64,000 bases of DNA. Origin: Coleophoma eucalyptorum (lineage: Eukaryota > Ascomycota > Leotiomycetes > Helotiales > Dermateaceae). Where the stretch lies: NCBI GenBank assembly GCA_026120035.1, contig JALRME010000024.1, positions 1 through 64,000 on the forward strand, written 5' to 3'. The translations under genes and the position numbers were made by a program. Of this stretch, positions 1 to 11,247 are shown one piece after another. The notes beneath the pieces were generated by a model, which did no database searches, was not told the origin of the DNA, and was given only the letters and a program-made list of their open reading frames with translations. Position 1 is the first letter of the stretch, and each line of letters begins with the position of its first letter.

Positions 1-28
1 CTATCTTTCTATCTGTGTCTCTATATCT

Positions 29-35
<7 letters not shown>

Positions 36-114
<79 letters not shown>
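36..114. repeat. CT dinucleotide microsatellite
   Basis: An almost uninterrupted run of CT dinucleotides of about 78 bases sits at the left edge of the window. It is flanked by imperfect pyrimidine-rich sequence (tatctttctatctgtgtct). No gene overlaps it. The exact length is probably variable between strains and prone to assembly error. Confidence 0.95.
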
Positions 115-116
<2 letters not shown>

Positions 117-868
117 TTTCATTTACCCTTAAGACTCTGATACAAATGCTCACTTTAATATCTGGCTTTTCCGTAGCTATTAAAGTCTTAGGCATAGTTG
201 ACATTTTGGATTCAATTTGTAAGTTTCGTCAGTGCCTGTCTGTTGCTTCTCCTGTCTTCTCTTGTCTTGGCTGCATACTGTCCTGCCTCTACCCGCCCTG
301 GACATGGCAATCACACAGCACAAATATTTTCTGCGTCCTGTCTATCAAACCGTTGTTACAAATGCTTGGTTATACGTTTATCTTAACAGGATAGACAGCA
401 GCTAGCTGATCATAGGTCGCTAATAAGCGATTGTCACATAAGGCAATTTTGATTTTGATTGAACACTGTTTTGGATAGGTAGGAGCACGTATTCTGAGTT
501 TTGATAAATACAGAGACTATGTACAAGTAGAGCGCATGATGCCGAACAATTGAATGGCCGTGAAGTAGTGGGAATTGAAGGGGGCAAATCTCCGTCTCAA
601 AATAAGGTAGACAGAGAAGTACAAAAGCCCCATTCCACGGTATGGCATGATAAAACCCCGGACCAGTACGCCCACGCTGAAAGGTATGTAGTAGGAGAAA
701 AGGGGGACAAAAAAGCAGTACAAATTGCTTTGTGCTATTGTCGTAATATATAGATGCTGCCAAACGCCGTTGTGCATCTTGATGTGGAAGGCAAAGAAAG
801 ATTAGTCAGCGGGTCCTGATGCGGACTTGCTGAAATGATTGTATAAAGCATGAACCCTTATTCATCCC
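115..868. other. Intergenic, no gene seen
   Basis: Spacer downstream of the Bud6 gene. It holds only short overlapping reading frames without recognisable protein character, and no RNA gene or repeat beyond the microsatellite at its left end. The part next to 869 is presumably the Bud6 3' UTR. Confidence 0.6.
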
Positions 869-3800
869 TCATATTTCTTTCACAGCTTCCCCAGCTGCTT
901 CCTTCTGCTCTTCACCCGTCAAATCTTCTTCCTCTTCCTCTTCTTCCTCGCCCTCCTCACCCTCTTCTTCTTCTTCTTCCTCCTCAGCACCAAGTTCGTC
1001 TTCAGGGACGATACCATTCATTCGTTCCCAGACCTCTTTCCGGATTTTGTCATCTTTAGCCTTCCTTGCTCTCTCGACTTCTTCGAATCCACCAGACTTC
1101 TTTAGTTTCCCTTCTTCAACGAACTTCACAACTTCTTGCTGGAGTTCATCGCCACCGCGGCGCCGTTCAAGCTCTTTCTGGCGAAGTTTTTCAGCACGCT
1201 CGATAGCCTCCAGACGGTTCTCGTGGTTTGGTTGCAGAGCCCGAACTTCGCCTAGGACGCCTTCTTTGGCAATTGCTGGATCAGTCATTGAAATATGATT
1301 GAGGCCTTTTGAGAGGGCCCGAGCAGCATTTAGATTAGGACCGCCTCCTGGTGCGTCCTTCAGCTGCTCCTTGGTAGCTTGTTCCACCAAGGCAAAAGTT
1401 TGCGCAGCTTTCTCAAGATCATCTTTAAGATCAGCAGCAAGATCTTCTTGCATGGTCATCTCTTCTCGATCGTTACAAACTGTCTCAAGCTCCTTCTCCC
1501 AGATCTTCTTCCAGATAGGCTGCTCCCGTTTGAGGAAGTCTTCCATCTTTTTGAGCTCCATTGTTGCCTGAGCAATGTCCTTTGCAACGGTCTCAAGCTG
1601 GCGAGGTAGAGGACGAACCCCTCGGAGGACAACATCTTTTCGCAGATCTTCCACAATATCTTGAAGGTCATCAACCTGTCCAACAAGCTTGTCGGAGTCT
1701 TCCGTGAGCGCCTTCTTGCCAGTGTTGACATAGGAGCGACCTGATTCGGAGTTCATATCTGGAATTGCAGCCTTGACAGCTATAGACTTTACAGAGTCTG
1801 CTTTCGAGCGAATTATGGACATGGAGCTCTGGATATCAGCTTGGAAACCGGAGTAGGTTTGTCGAAGCACTGCTAAGTCACGTCGAAGGCTCTGGATTTC
1901 ACTCAATTGAGCTTGACTAGCAGTCTTTGAAGGGCTAGTAATGGTTCCATTAGGTCGGCTTTCAACATAAGTAGTTTTCGTGGGAGGTGGTGGTGGCGCT
2001 GCAGCCAGTCTTGCCATTTCCTTGGCTGCATCTTGCTGGCGGTCTGAGACCCTTTGAATAGTAGCTTGTTGATCATCAACTGCGGTTTTAACCCCTTCTA
2101 CCATACGTTTGATCCCACTAAGACCATCATCGATATGACGCTTAACTTCATCCAAAACTTCTACATTGAGTACCAAAACTGAGCGATCTTTGATATCACG
2201 CAGATCTTCGAGTTCGTGTCGAACGCCTGAGACAGGATCTTGAATGTAGATTTCCGGCAAATCGACGCCGTTGTTATGTGTATTCCATGCGAACTTTTCA
2301 ATAAAGGCAAGTTGTAGCCTTGCCGTCGTCAATTCGTTGTAACCATCGGTAAGGACAAATTTCTTGACTTTAGTCTTGTACTGTAAAAAGATTGTAAGCT
2401 CTTTGCCAACTATTGATGATTGTTCTGGTGTAAATCGTCCGTCTCCCGTGGCCGTTGATGGTCGCTGCTGTGGTGTCTCTGGAGTTGGCGGCTTCTCTTC
2501 TGGAACTGAGATCGGGAAATCGTCAACGGGTGGCCCTTGTAGAGTCGCACTAGGCCCTTCTAATTCTGCATATGTCTGCCTTAATTTATCCTCCGGAGTC
2601 TTCACAACCGGGCTATCTTGTGCAGGTAATTCTTGAGGCGGTGTTATGGTTGGTGTTCCATTCTCTTCGGTGATGATGCTTGGAACACGAGCTGGAGCTG
2701 CCTCAGTGGCTTGGCGACTATTGGAGTTTTGCCTTGTATGACGTTCTCTCTCCTGCCGTATTTGAACCGCCCTCATTGACTCGCGTGCATCATTCCGCCC
2801 TCGGTTTGGTATCGGAGAATTCTGAGCAGGTGGAAGCATAGGAACACCACTTGGAGATGCCCCAAGGTGTTTGGAAATCTGATAAGCTGAGTAGCGTCTT
2901 GAGGCTCTTCTTTCAAGCTCACCACCGCGTTGCAGAGCTGCTAAAGCATTCTGTTCCTTGGGCGGCGGAGGCGGTGGTGGAAAGGAATCCACATTAAAGG
3001 GGGCAGGATTAGAAGCTGAAGGCATGTTGCTCTCATCCTGGGGGTACGGTGGAAGTACTGGCATGTTTTGCATAGTATTGCTGGAGAGGGATGACTGCTC
3101 AGATGAAAATGAGCCTCTGGTCTGGTCCCTGGCAGGCGCTCGACGGTGCGAGGCGGAAGACGTGCGCGGAGGGCCTCCATCCTCGGCCGAAACGGTCTGC
3201 TGCTCTTCTCTGCTAGTTCCCTGATAGTTATCTGACAGTCCCTGGTCAAGTAATGTTGTAAGGCCAGTATTTCCACTCCCAACACTGCTAATACTGCCAT
3301 TTCTCGGTATTGGCAGATCTCCATTCTGCCCATTGCCGTCTCGTGATTGTTTCTGCCTTAGCTTTTGTTGTTTCCGCTTTAAACCATGGAGTAGATTGAT
3401 TATTATGTCCCTAATTCGGGGAAGGTACTTTTCAAGGCTTTCAACGCTAGCTTCTTGGCTCAGTGTGGATTCGAGTATGTGTCGAAGGAGTTCTGGGACA
3501 TTGCCCAAATCGGAAGTATCGACATTAATCGCAGTAAAGGCTCTGCAGGCAATATTGAACTCATACCCCAATCGCACATAAACGTCCGAGACCTGCGCAT
3601 CTGTAGCTTGGTGACGGGACCATTGTGTGAGGGTTTCCAGGAGCTGTTTCGTAGCAACTAAAAGGTGGGTGACACTCTTTTCGATCTGTGATAACGGAGG
3701 AGCTGCCGCTGGGCCACTCTGCGCCGGTACAGACTATCGTCATGTAAGTATAGAGAGCGATGCAGAGTTTGCGGGCCCGGAACAGAAGAAAGTGTAGCGG

Positions 3801-3998
3801 AACTCGGAGGGGGTCCGTCAACAGCATACTCACATTTACAGCTCTGCCTGAACGGCTTGATTGTACCGATTTGCCTGATGCAGAAGATGCCCGCGGTTGA
3901 GGAGTGTTTGCCGGCGAGAGGGCGCGCGCTGCAACGGCGGGAGCAGGACCTGGGTCTGCGACTGGAGACCGTCGCTGAATCGATCTTTGGGATTGCAT
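869..3998 (-). CDS. Bud6/Aip3 actin-interacting polarity factor
   Basis: Two exons, 3998-3834 and 3718-869, joined over a 115-base GT-AG intron in phase 0, give about 1004 residues. The N-terminal 200 residues include a helical region beginning SQIEKSVTHLL. After a long Ser/Pro/Gln-rich disordered middle part with a polyproline patch, the conserved Bud6/AIP3 core starts near ELTIFLQYKTKVKKFVL and continues as coiled coil (DDGLSGIKRMVEGVKTAVDD). The family binds actin monomers and formins and helps nucleate actin cables at sites of polarised growth and septation. The C-terminus is an extreme Glu-rich tail encoded by a GAG/GAA-type repeat near 920-990. The start at 3998 is the first ATG that keeps the frame through the intron. 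Identification rests on the core domain and I am fairly sure of it. Confidence 0.9.
917..990 (-). repeat. Low-complexity acidic-tail repeat in Bud6
   Basis: On the plus strand the sequence is a degenerate run of ttc/ctc triplets, which on the coding strand is GAA/GAG, encoding an almost pure glutamate tract at the Bud6 C-terminus. It is triplet-preserving, so length change would not break the frame. Confidence 0.85.
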
Positions 3999-6746
3999 TG
4001 TAGAGTGGAGCGACAGATTTGTGGTGTTGCTGAGGAGTGGACTAACTTAGGGAATGATCATGGTCGGCACAGGGCTATGAAGAAAAGGGTTCGCGGCTGA
4101 GTGCGTCGTCGCGCGTGGTCGTATTCAGCTCGTAGATCGTGAATGGTGGTGCTTTCGGACAGACTTTCACGTTGTCTGCTCGTCTCACAAGATACGGGTA
4201 TTTGGTATTTGGTATTGGATACGGGCTGGTGCTGGCGTTGTATGCACGGTTAATCTGCTCTGGTACTAGTGCAGTTCTTCCGAGCTGTGCTCCGTACAGA
4301 CAAGGCAGGCTCTTGCTCCTTGCAGTTTTTGCCTTTACGAAGCGAGCATGAAACATCAAGACAGTCAACCAAAGCCCCGTTCGATGTCATGCTTTCGCTG
4401 CTCACTGGACAAGTGCAAGTGCAAGTGCAAGTAAGGCTGCGGTTGCGGATGGTGGTCCAGTGACAATCTTGGTCCCATGCTGCTCCTGCTGCCCTTGTTC
4501 CAGACAATGAATGATATGGTGATGCTATTGACCCTGAAACCTTCTCTGCTGTCCCGGCCGGCTAGGTTGTGAGCAAGCTCCGCATTGTCGAAGCTAGGCC
4601 CACCGATAGCTACCTTACTGCACTGGCTGACGGAACCAGTACACCCACCACTCTCCCTCCACCAGCAGCTCCTTCACCGAGAGCCTCACGCTAAGCAACA
4701 GCCTTTGGGGGGTTGGAAACATGGAGGCAAAACATGGGTCAAGTTGAGACTAGCAACTATTCCGACGGCATTTACAATGTGCGACTCGCGATGCTCGTGA
4801 TTACTCTGTGTCGTGTGTTGTCGTGCCCATTGAAACTCTTGGGTGCCTTTTCCGGATCAATAAATTTAGGAAGCCGACCTGAGAGACGGATGGCGGTTAT
4901 AAATATCATGCTTGGTACTACTGCACTCATGCAGCGTAAGCTTAGAGAAAGATCAAAAGCCTGAGACCAACATATCCTCATTTCTGCACCGTTCATAAGA
5001 TGCCGTAGATGAGCTTACGTTCATGTCAAGTTCAGAGACGGCATAGCATGGCGTGTCTTGCTTCTATCTCACCGATGTTGAAAAAGTCGACCGTTTTGTT
5101 TCGATGGAGTCGGCTTGCAAATTGATCACGAGCTTACCCTCCACCAGCCTGCACATGTCAGGCGAGCAACTTTCTTGCCCTCGACAACGTGAGGTTGCCC
5201 TGAGGTATCGCTTTAATTGTTCAATCTCGCAAGCAAAGCGATGTAGGATGCTCGTCCTATTAATCAATTATTCAGAGTACTATGTGGACCGCGGTTTCTG
5301 AGTTCAGAATTGCCGTTGAGAATGGTTGAGAGGTGAGGTGGTGAGCATGCTGATTGGCCCTGGGCAGGTCAGAGATCGGATGCATTGTCCAGAACCTAGC
5401 AAATCATCCGTAACCCCCGCAACACTACGGCATATCGCAAAGAGAGAGGAAGGAACGTTCGGGGATGGCAAGAAGTGTTTGGACAATCCCGTGTAGAGCA
5501 AGTGGCATAGAAAATGGAAGTATAGAAAGCGTTAATGGTGAGTAAATAAACGCACGCATGGAGTTTCCTCATCCTCCTCTCCAGTTGCGTGGAGCAGCGA
5601 GCAAAAGCCAGGTAAGGTAGCCCTTCCATCGATCGTCTATCCCTTGCAGCATGCCTCTCTTATCGTCGGTTTGCTGGATTGAAAACACTTCCTATTTTGA
5701 GTTTTAGGGCAAAGGGATTGAGGGGCCAACGTGCTACTACTGTCTAGGATAATGTGCCCTTGACAATACGATACTCAATGGGCGCAGCGTCCATTTGTTC
5801 ATTCAATTTCGTAGCATGTTGACATCCCAAAACGGCTTAGCTCTTGTAATGGCCCGTGCGCACCGTACTCAATCACCACCATACTCGCAACTTCAACTTC
5901 CATCGACACTTGTGTCCTCCAGCTTCCATCATTCTCCCTTCCTCTCCCCTAGAGGTTATTGATGGCAAGTTTCTGCATCCAGATCGGCGTCTCGTCTTTC
6001 TTCTAGTCTTTCATTCGCGTGCCCTCCGTCTTCTATTTCTGTTGTAATTTAGGGTCCGTTCTGTTTGAGCTTCGACACATCGCTTTTACGGGCAGACACC
6101 TGATCTTCTCTTTCCCATAGTTAGCGCACAACACCCTCCTCTACTCCTCTCCACCCTGCGGACTGGAGAACGGAGCATACGAGTGAAGGAAGACGTTGCG
6201 ACAGCTTCCCAATTTCCGAGGTATGACACCTGGACCCTGCTTGACTCTTTTTGACACCGTTGTGCGTGGGAGCTTGGAGCTCGAGTCCATGGAGGCTCAC
6301 AGCTAATGGTGGTCTTGCAATTGCGTTTAATCCCTCACACATGCTAATATATCTCTATCGCAGCAAGAAAGCTTCCACTCTACCGAAAGCTACCGCTCGC
6401 ACCATACCCTCGTGCCACGGCCATAAATACGATTTCCGATATCTGCGCGATTACGAGGCTACTCAATTGCGCTGTTGCGAATTGTTTAGTTAAGGAGGTG
6501 AGCAAATTTTCCATATCCAAGCATAGGAGCTTTGTTGTATGCCTCGGAATACCTCTGCGGCCGTAGCTATGCAAGTAGCGCGTATGGGTCTTATCGTCTC
6601 TTCAACTTGACACATCGACTCGATTCAATGCTGGAGACTTTCCCCTCTCTAATGAAGCCATGCTGACATTTGAAAGTCTATACACTTCTTAATAGTTGAG
6701 AGTGGTGCGCTTTCACAGGCACGTCTGTTACGGATCCTTGTTGAAT
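3999..6746. other. Divergent promoter region between Bud6 and ataxin-2-like gene
   Basis: This 2.7-kb stretch lies between the starts of two divergently transcribed genes. It contains a short tandem caagtg repeat near 4414-4432 and pyrimidine-rich tracts near 5930-6060 typical of fungal 5' leaders. Sequences resembling intron ends (tatcgcag near 6362, cttaatag near 6695, tttcacag near 6718) suggest that the ataxin-2-like transcript may have spliced leader or N-terminal exons here, but I could not join any of them into a convincing reading frame. Confidence 0.5.
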
Positions 6747-9658
6747 ATGGTGCAGGCCAAGAAGAATAACGATACCTCGAGCATAAACGGCGTCCTTAAG
6801 AACAGAGATCAGCAATCTAATATGGCTTTCCAACGCGCAGCGAACAAGAACGGCCAGAATGGTAAGTCACGGAAGACGTTGAACCTGGACTTGCTTTACT
6901 AACTTCTGAAGGTACCGCAAACTCCTTCCGCACTGACACGGCGATATCTGGAAATCGCAACAATGTTGGCCGTGAGTTGAAAAGATGGGTTCCTGATGCA
7001 CCAGAGGATGTCGATACTTCATTGGAGTCAGGCTTGACCGGAAGTAGTGGTGGTTGGGACCAATTCGCCGAGAACGAACGTCGTTTTGGTGTGAAGACTG
7101 ATTACGACGAGAACATCTACACAACCCAAATCGATAAGAGTCACCCTCAGTACAAGCAAAGGCTTGCTGATGCTGATAGAAAGGCAAAGGAGATTGAGCG
7201 TAGCGCGGCCACAAACTCTCACGTTGCTGAGGAACGAATCACAGACAACTTGAAGGCAGGCAGTAACGGGCTGGATGAAGAAGACAAGTAAGCCTCTATC
7301 ATTGATTTAACCTACCGATGCTAACCTTCAACTAGATATAGTGGGGTCCTAAGGCAGAACAAGCAGGACTTTCCGCCTTTGGCTTCGTCCAGCAATAAAT
7401 ATATGCCACCAGCAAGACGAGCTCCTGCAGCACAGTCCTCGGTTAGCGGAGCACCGGTCGATCCTGCCATCATATCTTCACAATTAGCACGCCCCGATAA
7501 GCCTGCTGCAGAGAAGGTTAAGCCTGCGTCGAAACCAGCCAAAGCTGAAGTTCCTCCAGCTACAGCACAACCCACTTCTGCTGCTACTGCTACTGCAGCT
7601 ACTAAGATTGCTCCTGAGGCCAAAGCTACACCAGCTAAAGCAACCCCAACAATCCCAACTGGAAGTTCTAGCCGTGCCGCCTCTCCAGCTGTCAAAGCCG
7701 ACGGTGTTCCAAATGCCACTGCTACGGTTGAGCGTGATGTTGCAAGTGCCTTCAAGGGTTTTGCTGCTCAGCAGAGGAGGAATGTAGATCAAATCCGACA
7801 GACTAAGGCGAAGAATGATAAGGAGATCAAGTTAAATGACTTGAAGAAGTTCGCAGACACATTCAAACTCAACACTCCAGTTCCAGCGGATCTAGTCGGT
7901 ATAATTGCAAAGGACCCTGCTAAACAAAAAGAGATTCAAGAAAAGGCCAAGCGCAATGCTGAGGAGGCAAAGACCAATCCTTCAGAAGCTGTGAAGCCAA
8001 TTACTCCACAAACCGAAAACAGATCAGCCCAAAGACCTGCTCCAGCAACTACAGGATCTGCTCAATCTAGTGTCCCAGCTCGACAGAACGCTGGCCGTGG
8101 TGGCTTCTCCAACCAAGGACAACAGTACAACTCTAACTCGTTTCGAGGTGATAGACAATCACAAGGACAAAATGCAACTCAACAAGGACACACTGGAACA
8201 CTTGCATCCAGACTTCGCAACGGTGCTCAGGGCAAACATTCTCATCCAGCTGCCAGTCCTATTCCAGTTCGTATCGAACATCCTCATGTTCCAACTGGAC
8301 CCTCTATGAGCGCTGATCCAAACTTTTCTCGTCGTTCCAGTGGTGTCACAAGCGCACAGGGAGCTCGGCTCAACCCAACAAGCAACGAGTTCCGGCCAAA
8401 TGCCTTCGCCCCAGCTTTCAACCCCAATGCCAATCCAAGTGGGGCTTCAAGTCCACAATCTAGTGCTAACACTGTTGAACCACAAGCAGCTGTCTCTCGA
8501 TCTCTTGTGAAACGAAAGCCTCTTGCAGATGAGAAACCACCTTCGTTCAAAGACAAATTCATCGCCTTGGACTACATTAAGAGCCTGAAGCCACCTCCAG
8601 GAGGAAACTGGGAAAAGAATGGTGGGATGAAGCCTGCATTCGCTACTCCTCCCACCTGGAAGCAACCTGGGGAGAACGAGGATCCAAAATCCGCAATTAT
8701 GGAGACGTACAAGACAATATTCGAGAAGGCACCCTTCCCTGCTCAGCAACCTATGTCACCTCACAGTTCCAGTCATGCCGTTCCTCAAGCTCCACACCAG
8801 CACCAGTTGCCATTCCATCTACAGCAGCAAAACCTGCACCAGAGAGGATCTCCTCGACAGCCACCTAATCATCTCCATAATAACCATGGGCCAAACCCAT
8901 CTTTCAATGGTCCTGATGATCATCACCGTATGATGCCATCTCACTCAGCACAGTCATTTGCTTCGCCTCGACTTCAGAATGTCCCTATGGCAGCATATCC
9001 CTCCCCAATGTCGCAGCCTGCTCAAATGTTCAATGGCCAAATGATGCAGTACCCGTCCCCACAGATGGCTAGACAGTTCTCGCAAGGACAATTTATGCCA
9101 CAACCTACCCATATGGGCCCGATGATGATTCAAAATCCAGCGAACGGGTTCATGGGCCCTCAGCCAATGGGTCCAGGACATCAGATGATGTATCCTCCTG
9201 GCGCCCAGCCACATTTCATGCCTCCAGGAAACGGACCTCCCGGAATGCCCGTCAATGGCTATCCTAGTCCTGGTAGGAGTGCGCCAATGATGATGAGCCA
9301 GGGCTCACAGCAAGGACATCAACCTCCTATGTATGGAATGAGTCCAAGCCAACAATACAATAACATGGCTCCGATCTATGCACAACAACCAGGTGCGCAA
9401 AGTAAGCAATTATTCATATTTTTATGATCTCTGACTGACATTTTCTTAGTGCCTATGCGCGGATATGGCCCGCAGCAACTTGGAACCAGTCCTCAGCAAA
9501 TGCATCAGTATGGTGGCGGGCATCGAAACCACCAAAATGGAAATTACAACAATAAGAACTTCCAACCAAATGGACAACATGCAAACGCTTCACCCAATGC
9601 TCCGGCCCCTGCTGGTCCACAGCCTCGACCTGCCGAGTCTGCTGAAGAGGCCAAATGA
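6747..9658 (+). CDS. Ataxin-2/Pbp1-like poly(A)-binding-protein partner
   Basis: Exons 6747-6861, 6912-7287, 7336-9401 and 9450-9658 join in consistent phases to about 921 residues. The LsmAD domain is clear (RELKRWVPDAPEDVD, GWDQFAENERRFGVKTDYDE, ENIYTTQIDKSHPQY), followed by the family's EEDKYSGVLRQ...NKYMPPARR segment. A PAM2-like motif, RLNPTSNEFRPNAFAP, which binds the MLLE domain of poly(A)-binding protein, lies mid-protein. The rest is Pro/Gln/Met-rich and disordered. Family members regulate poly(A) tails, translation and stress granules. The usual N-terminal Sm (SM-ATX) fold is not visible; only LLNMVQAKKNN, resembling its final strand, precedes the LsmAD region in the same frame. The start is therefore uncertain: 6747 is the first in-frame ATG, but upstream exons may exist. 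Confidence 0.88.
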
Positions 9659-10203
9659 GGGAACTGTCTCCGGATGCTTCAATATATACAGCGGCGTCGA
9701 TGCACTGGCATCATCATCACCAAGCTAACAAAGTATCTCACGCATCTCGACAATGGTAACACTGTCGAGGGGCGCATCTCTGAGCATCAATACTTGCTTG
9801 GGTTCTAGGCACTACCTCAACAGTTGAGATATGCCCATAAATTGGCTTAGGGTTGCTAAGCAGGAAGACTTAGCGGCAGTACGAAAGTACTTCTAGGGGG
9901 CTGTTTTTGAGAGGATTGGAAATCTAGATTCCAATTGCGCAGCCGGGTGGTAGGGAGGGACCATAGCGCTTCTCGAATCTCTCAAGAGACGAAAGATCAC
10001 GCATTGGCGAACGAACCAGACTGGTGGACAGGATGGAAAGTAAGGTATACTATGCTGATCAAAAGTCTCTGCTGAGAGTGGCAAATATTTCAAGACGCTA
10101 TTGTCACTTTACTCTGAGATAGCTTTAAATCATTGTCATCAGATGGAATTGACCAGTATCTTGATGCATGCCAACTGTGATATGCGTAACATCCTGAATG
10201 CCC
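9659..10203. other. Convergent 3' spacer
   Basis: Space between the 3' ends of the ataxin-2-like gene and the alkyltransferase-like gene. I see no coding sequence, RNA gene or repeat in it. Confidence 0.6.
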
Positions 10204-10761
10204 TTATGTATCTTCTTCCTCGCTATCAGAAAAGGCGGTTAGTCCTGCCGCCTCCTCGCTTGGAAGCTGCTTTGGGAACCATCCATATATGGAGAAGTCG
10301 ACCATTAATTCTCCTAAGCTTCCCGTGCTGACTGTAACTCCCTCTGCTCGAAGGACTTGAGCTTGATTGGCAGCCCCTGATGGATGGCCTCTGAGAGACA
10401 TTAGCTTCAGGTGGCTCAGAATGCGAGACGATTATTTGCTAACCGTGGAGAGATGATCCCTTTCGAGTTAATAACTCTTTGCCACGGGACGTTGCCATTA
10501 TGATGTGTGAGAGTAGGGTTATCAGGCAAGTGTTTGAGACAAACACCTACTTGTCGCGGCCTTTGGGCTATTCATCTCAACGCATAACAAGTAAGTCTTA
10601 AGTTGGAGTACATCGGGATGTGGCAGAATGCTTGAGGTTGCCTTACGTGTGCCAACAAGCTTCGCTATATGTCCATAGCTGGTTACCTTTCCCGGTGGGA
10701 TTTCTTGAATCGCACTATACACTGCGTGGAAGAAGGCCTCGGCTTCATCTGTACGTGTCAT
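10204..10761 (-). CDS. Alkyltransferase-like (ATL) DNA lesion-binding protein
   Basis: Exons 10761-10647, 10567-10444 and 10390-10204 give 141 residues. The first exon (FFHAVYSAIQEIPPGKVTSYGHIAKLVGTP) and second (RPRQVGVCLKHLP, then NVPWQRVINSKGIISPR) match the MGMT/Ogt methyltransferase DNA-binding fold. Where true O6-alkylguanine methyltransferases have the acceptor cysteine in a PCHRV motif, this protein has PWQRV, so it is of the ATL class (Atl1 of fission yeast), which binds O6-alkylguanine without removing the alkyl group and passes the lesion to nucleotide excision repair. That role is known for the family, not shown here. The C-terminus adds an acidic FSDSEEEDT tail beyond the core. 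All splice sites are GT-AG and phases agree. Confidence 0.9.
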
Positions 10762-11247
10762 GATTGTGGCTATTTTCGTTGCCTGTGGCAGTGGGCGGAA
10801 TTACGCAGCAAGACTTCAGAGTCACCTTTTGCTAGGGATACGAGATATTGCATTAGATGCACGCCAGCTTCCAGCAAGGTTCTTGCATGCAAACCCAGAC
10901 GAGAGCATTATAGATTTTATGATTAACACTCATTAACTTAACACTCGCAAAGTAGAATACTATGGTGTTGCATATCAAGTTGTATTCATGTCCCAAACTG
11001 ATTTTCTAGGTTTGTTTTGTAAACACAACTGACTCTGCTGCACAGGCTCAATCATCTGTGCGCTGTTGCCAGCCCCCATGTTTTTTTATCCAGCGCATCT
11101 CCAAACCTGCTTCTGGGTGATTGGACCCAGCCATCCATCTGCTTTCTTAAGCACATAAGTATCTGACTTTCCACTTCGCATATGCAACTTCGTTTTCGGC
11201 ATAATTTCATTCCTGTAATATACCTACTTCACTTAGAGGTCATAATA
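10762..11247. other. Divergent promoter spacer
   Basis: Short divergent region between the ATL gene and the Cys-rich surface protein gene. No gene or repeat was recognised. It should carry both promoters. Confidence 0.5.

Noticed and set aside
11182..11247. Upstream ATG of the GPI protein as start
   Set aside because: It would place 22 residues before the clear signal peptide that begins at 11248, making the protein less plausible as a secreted one.
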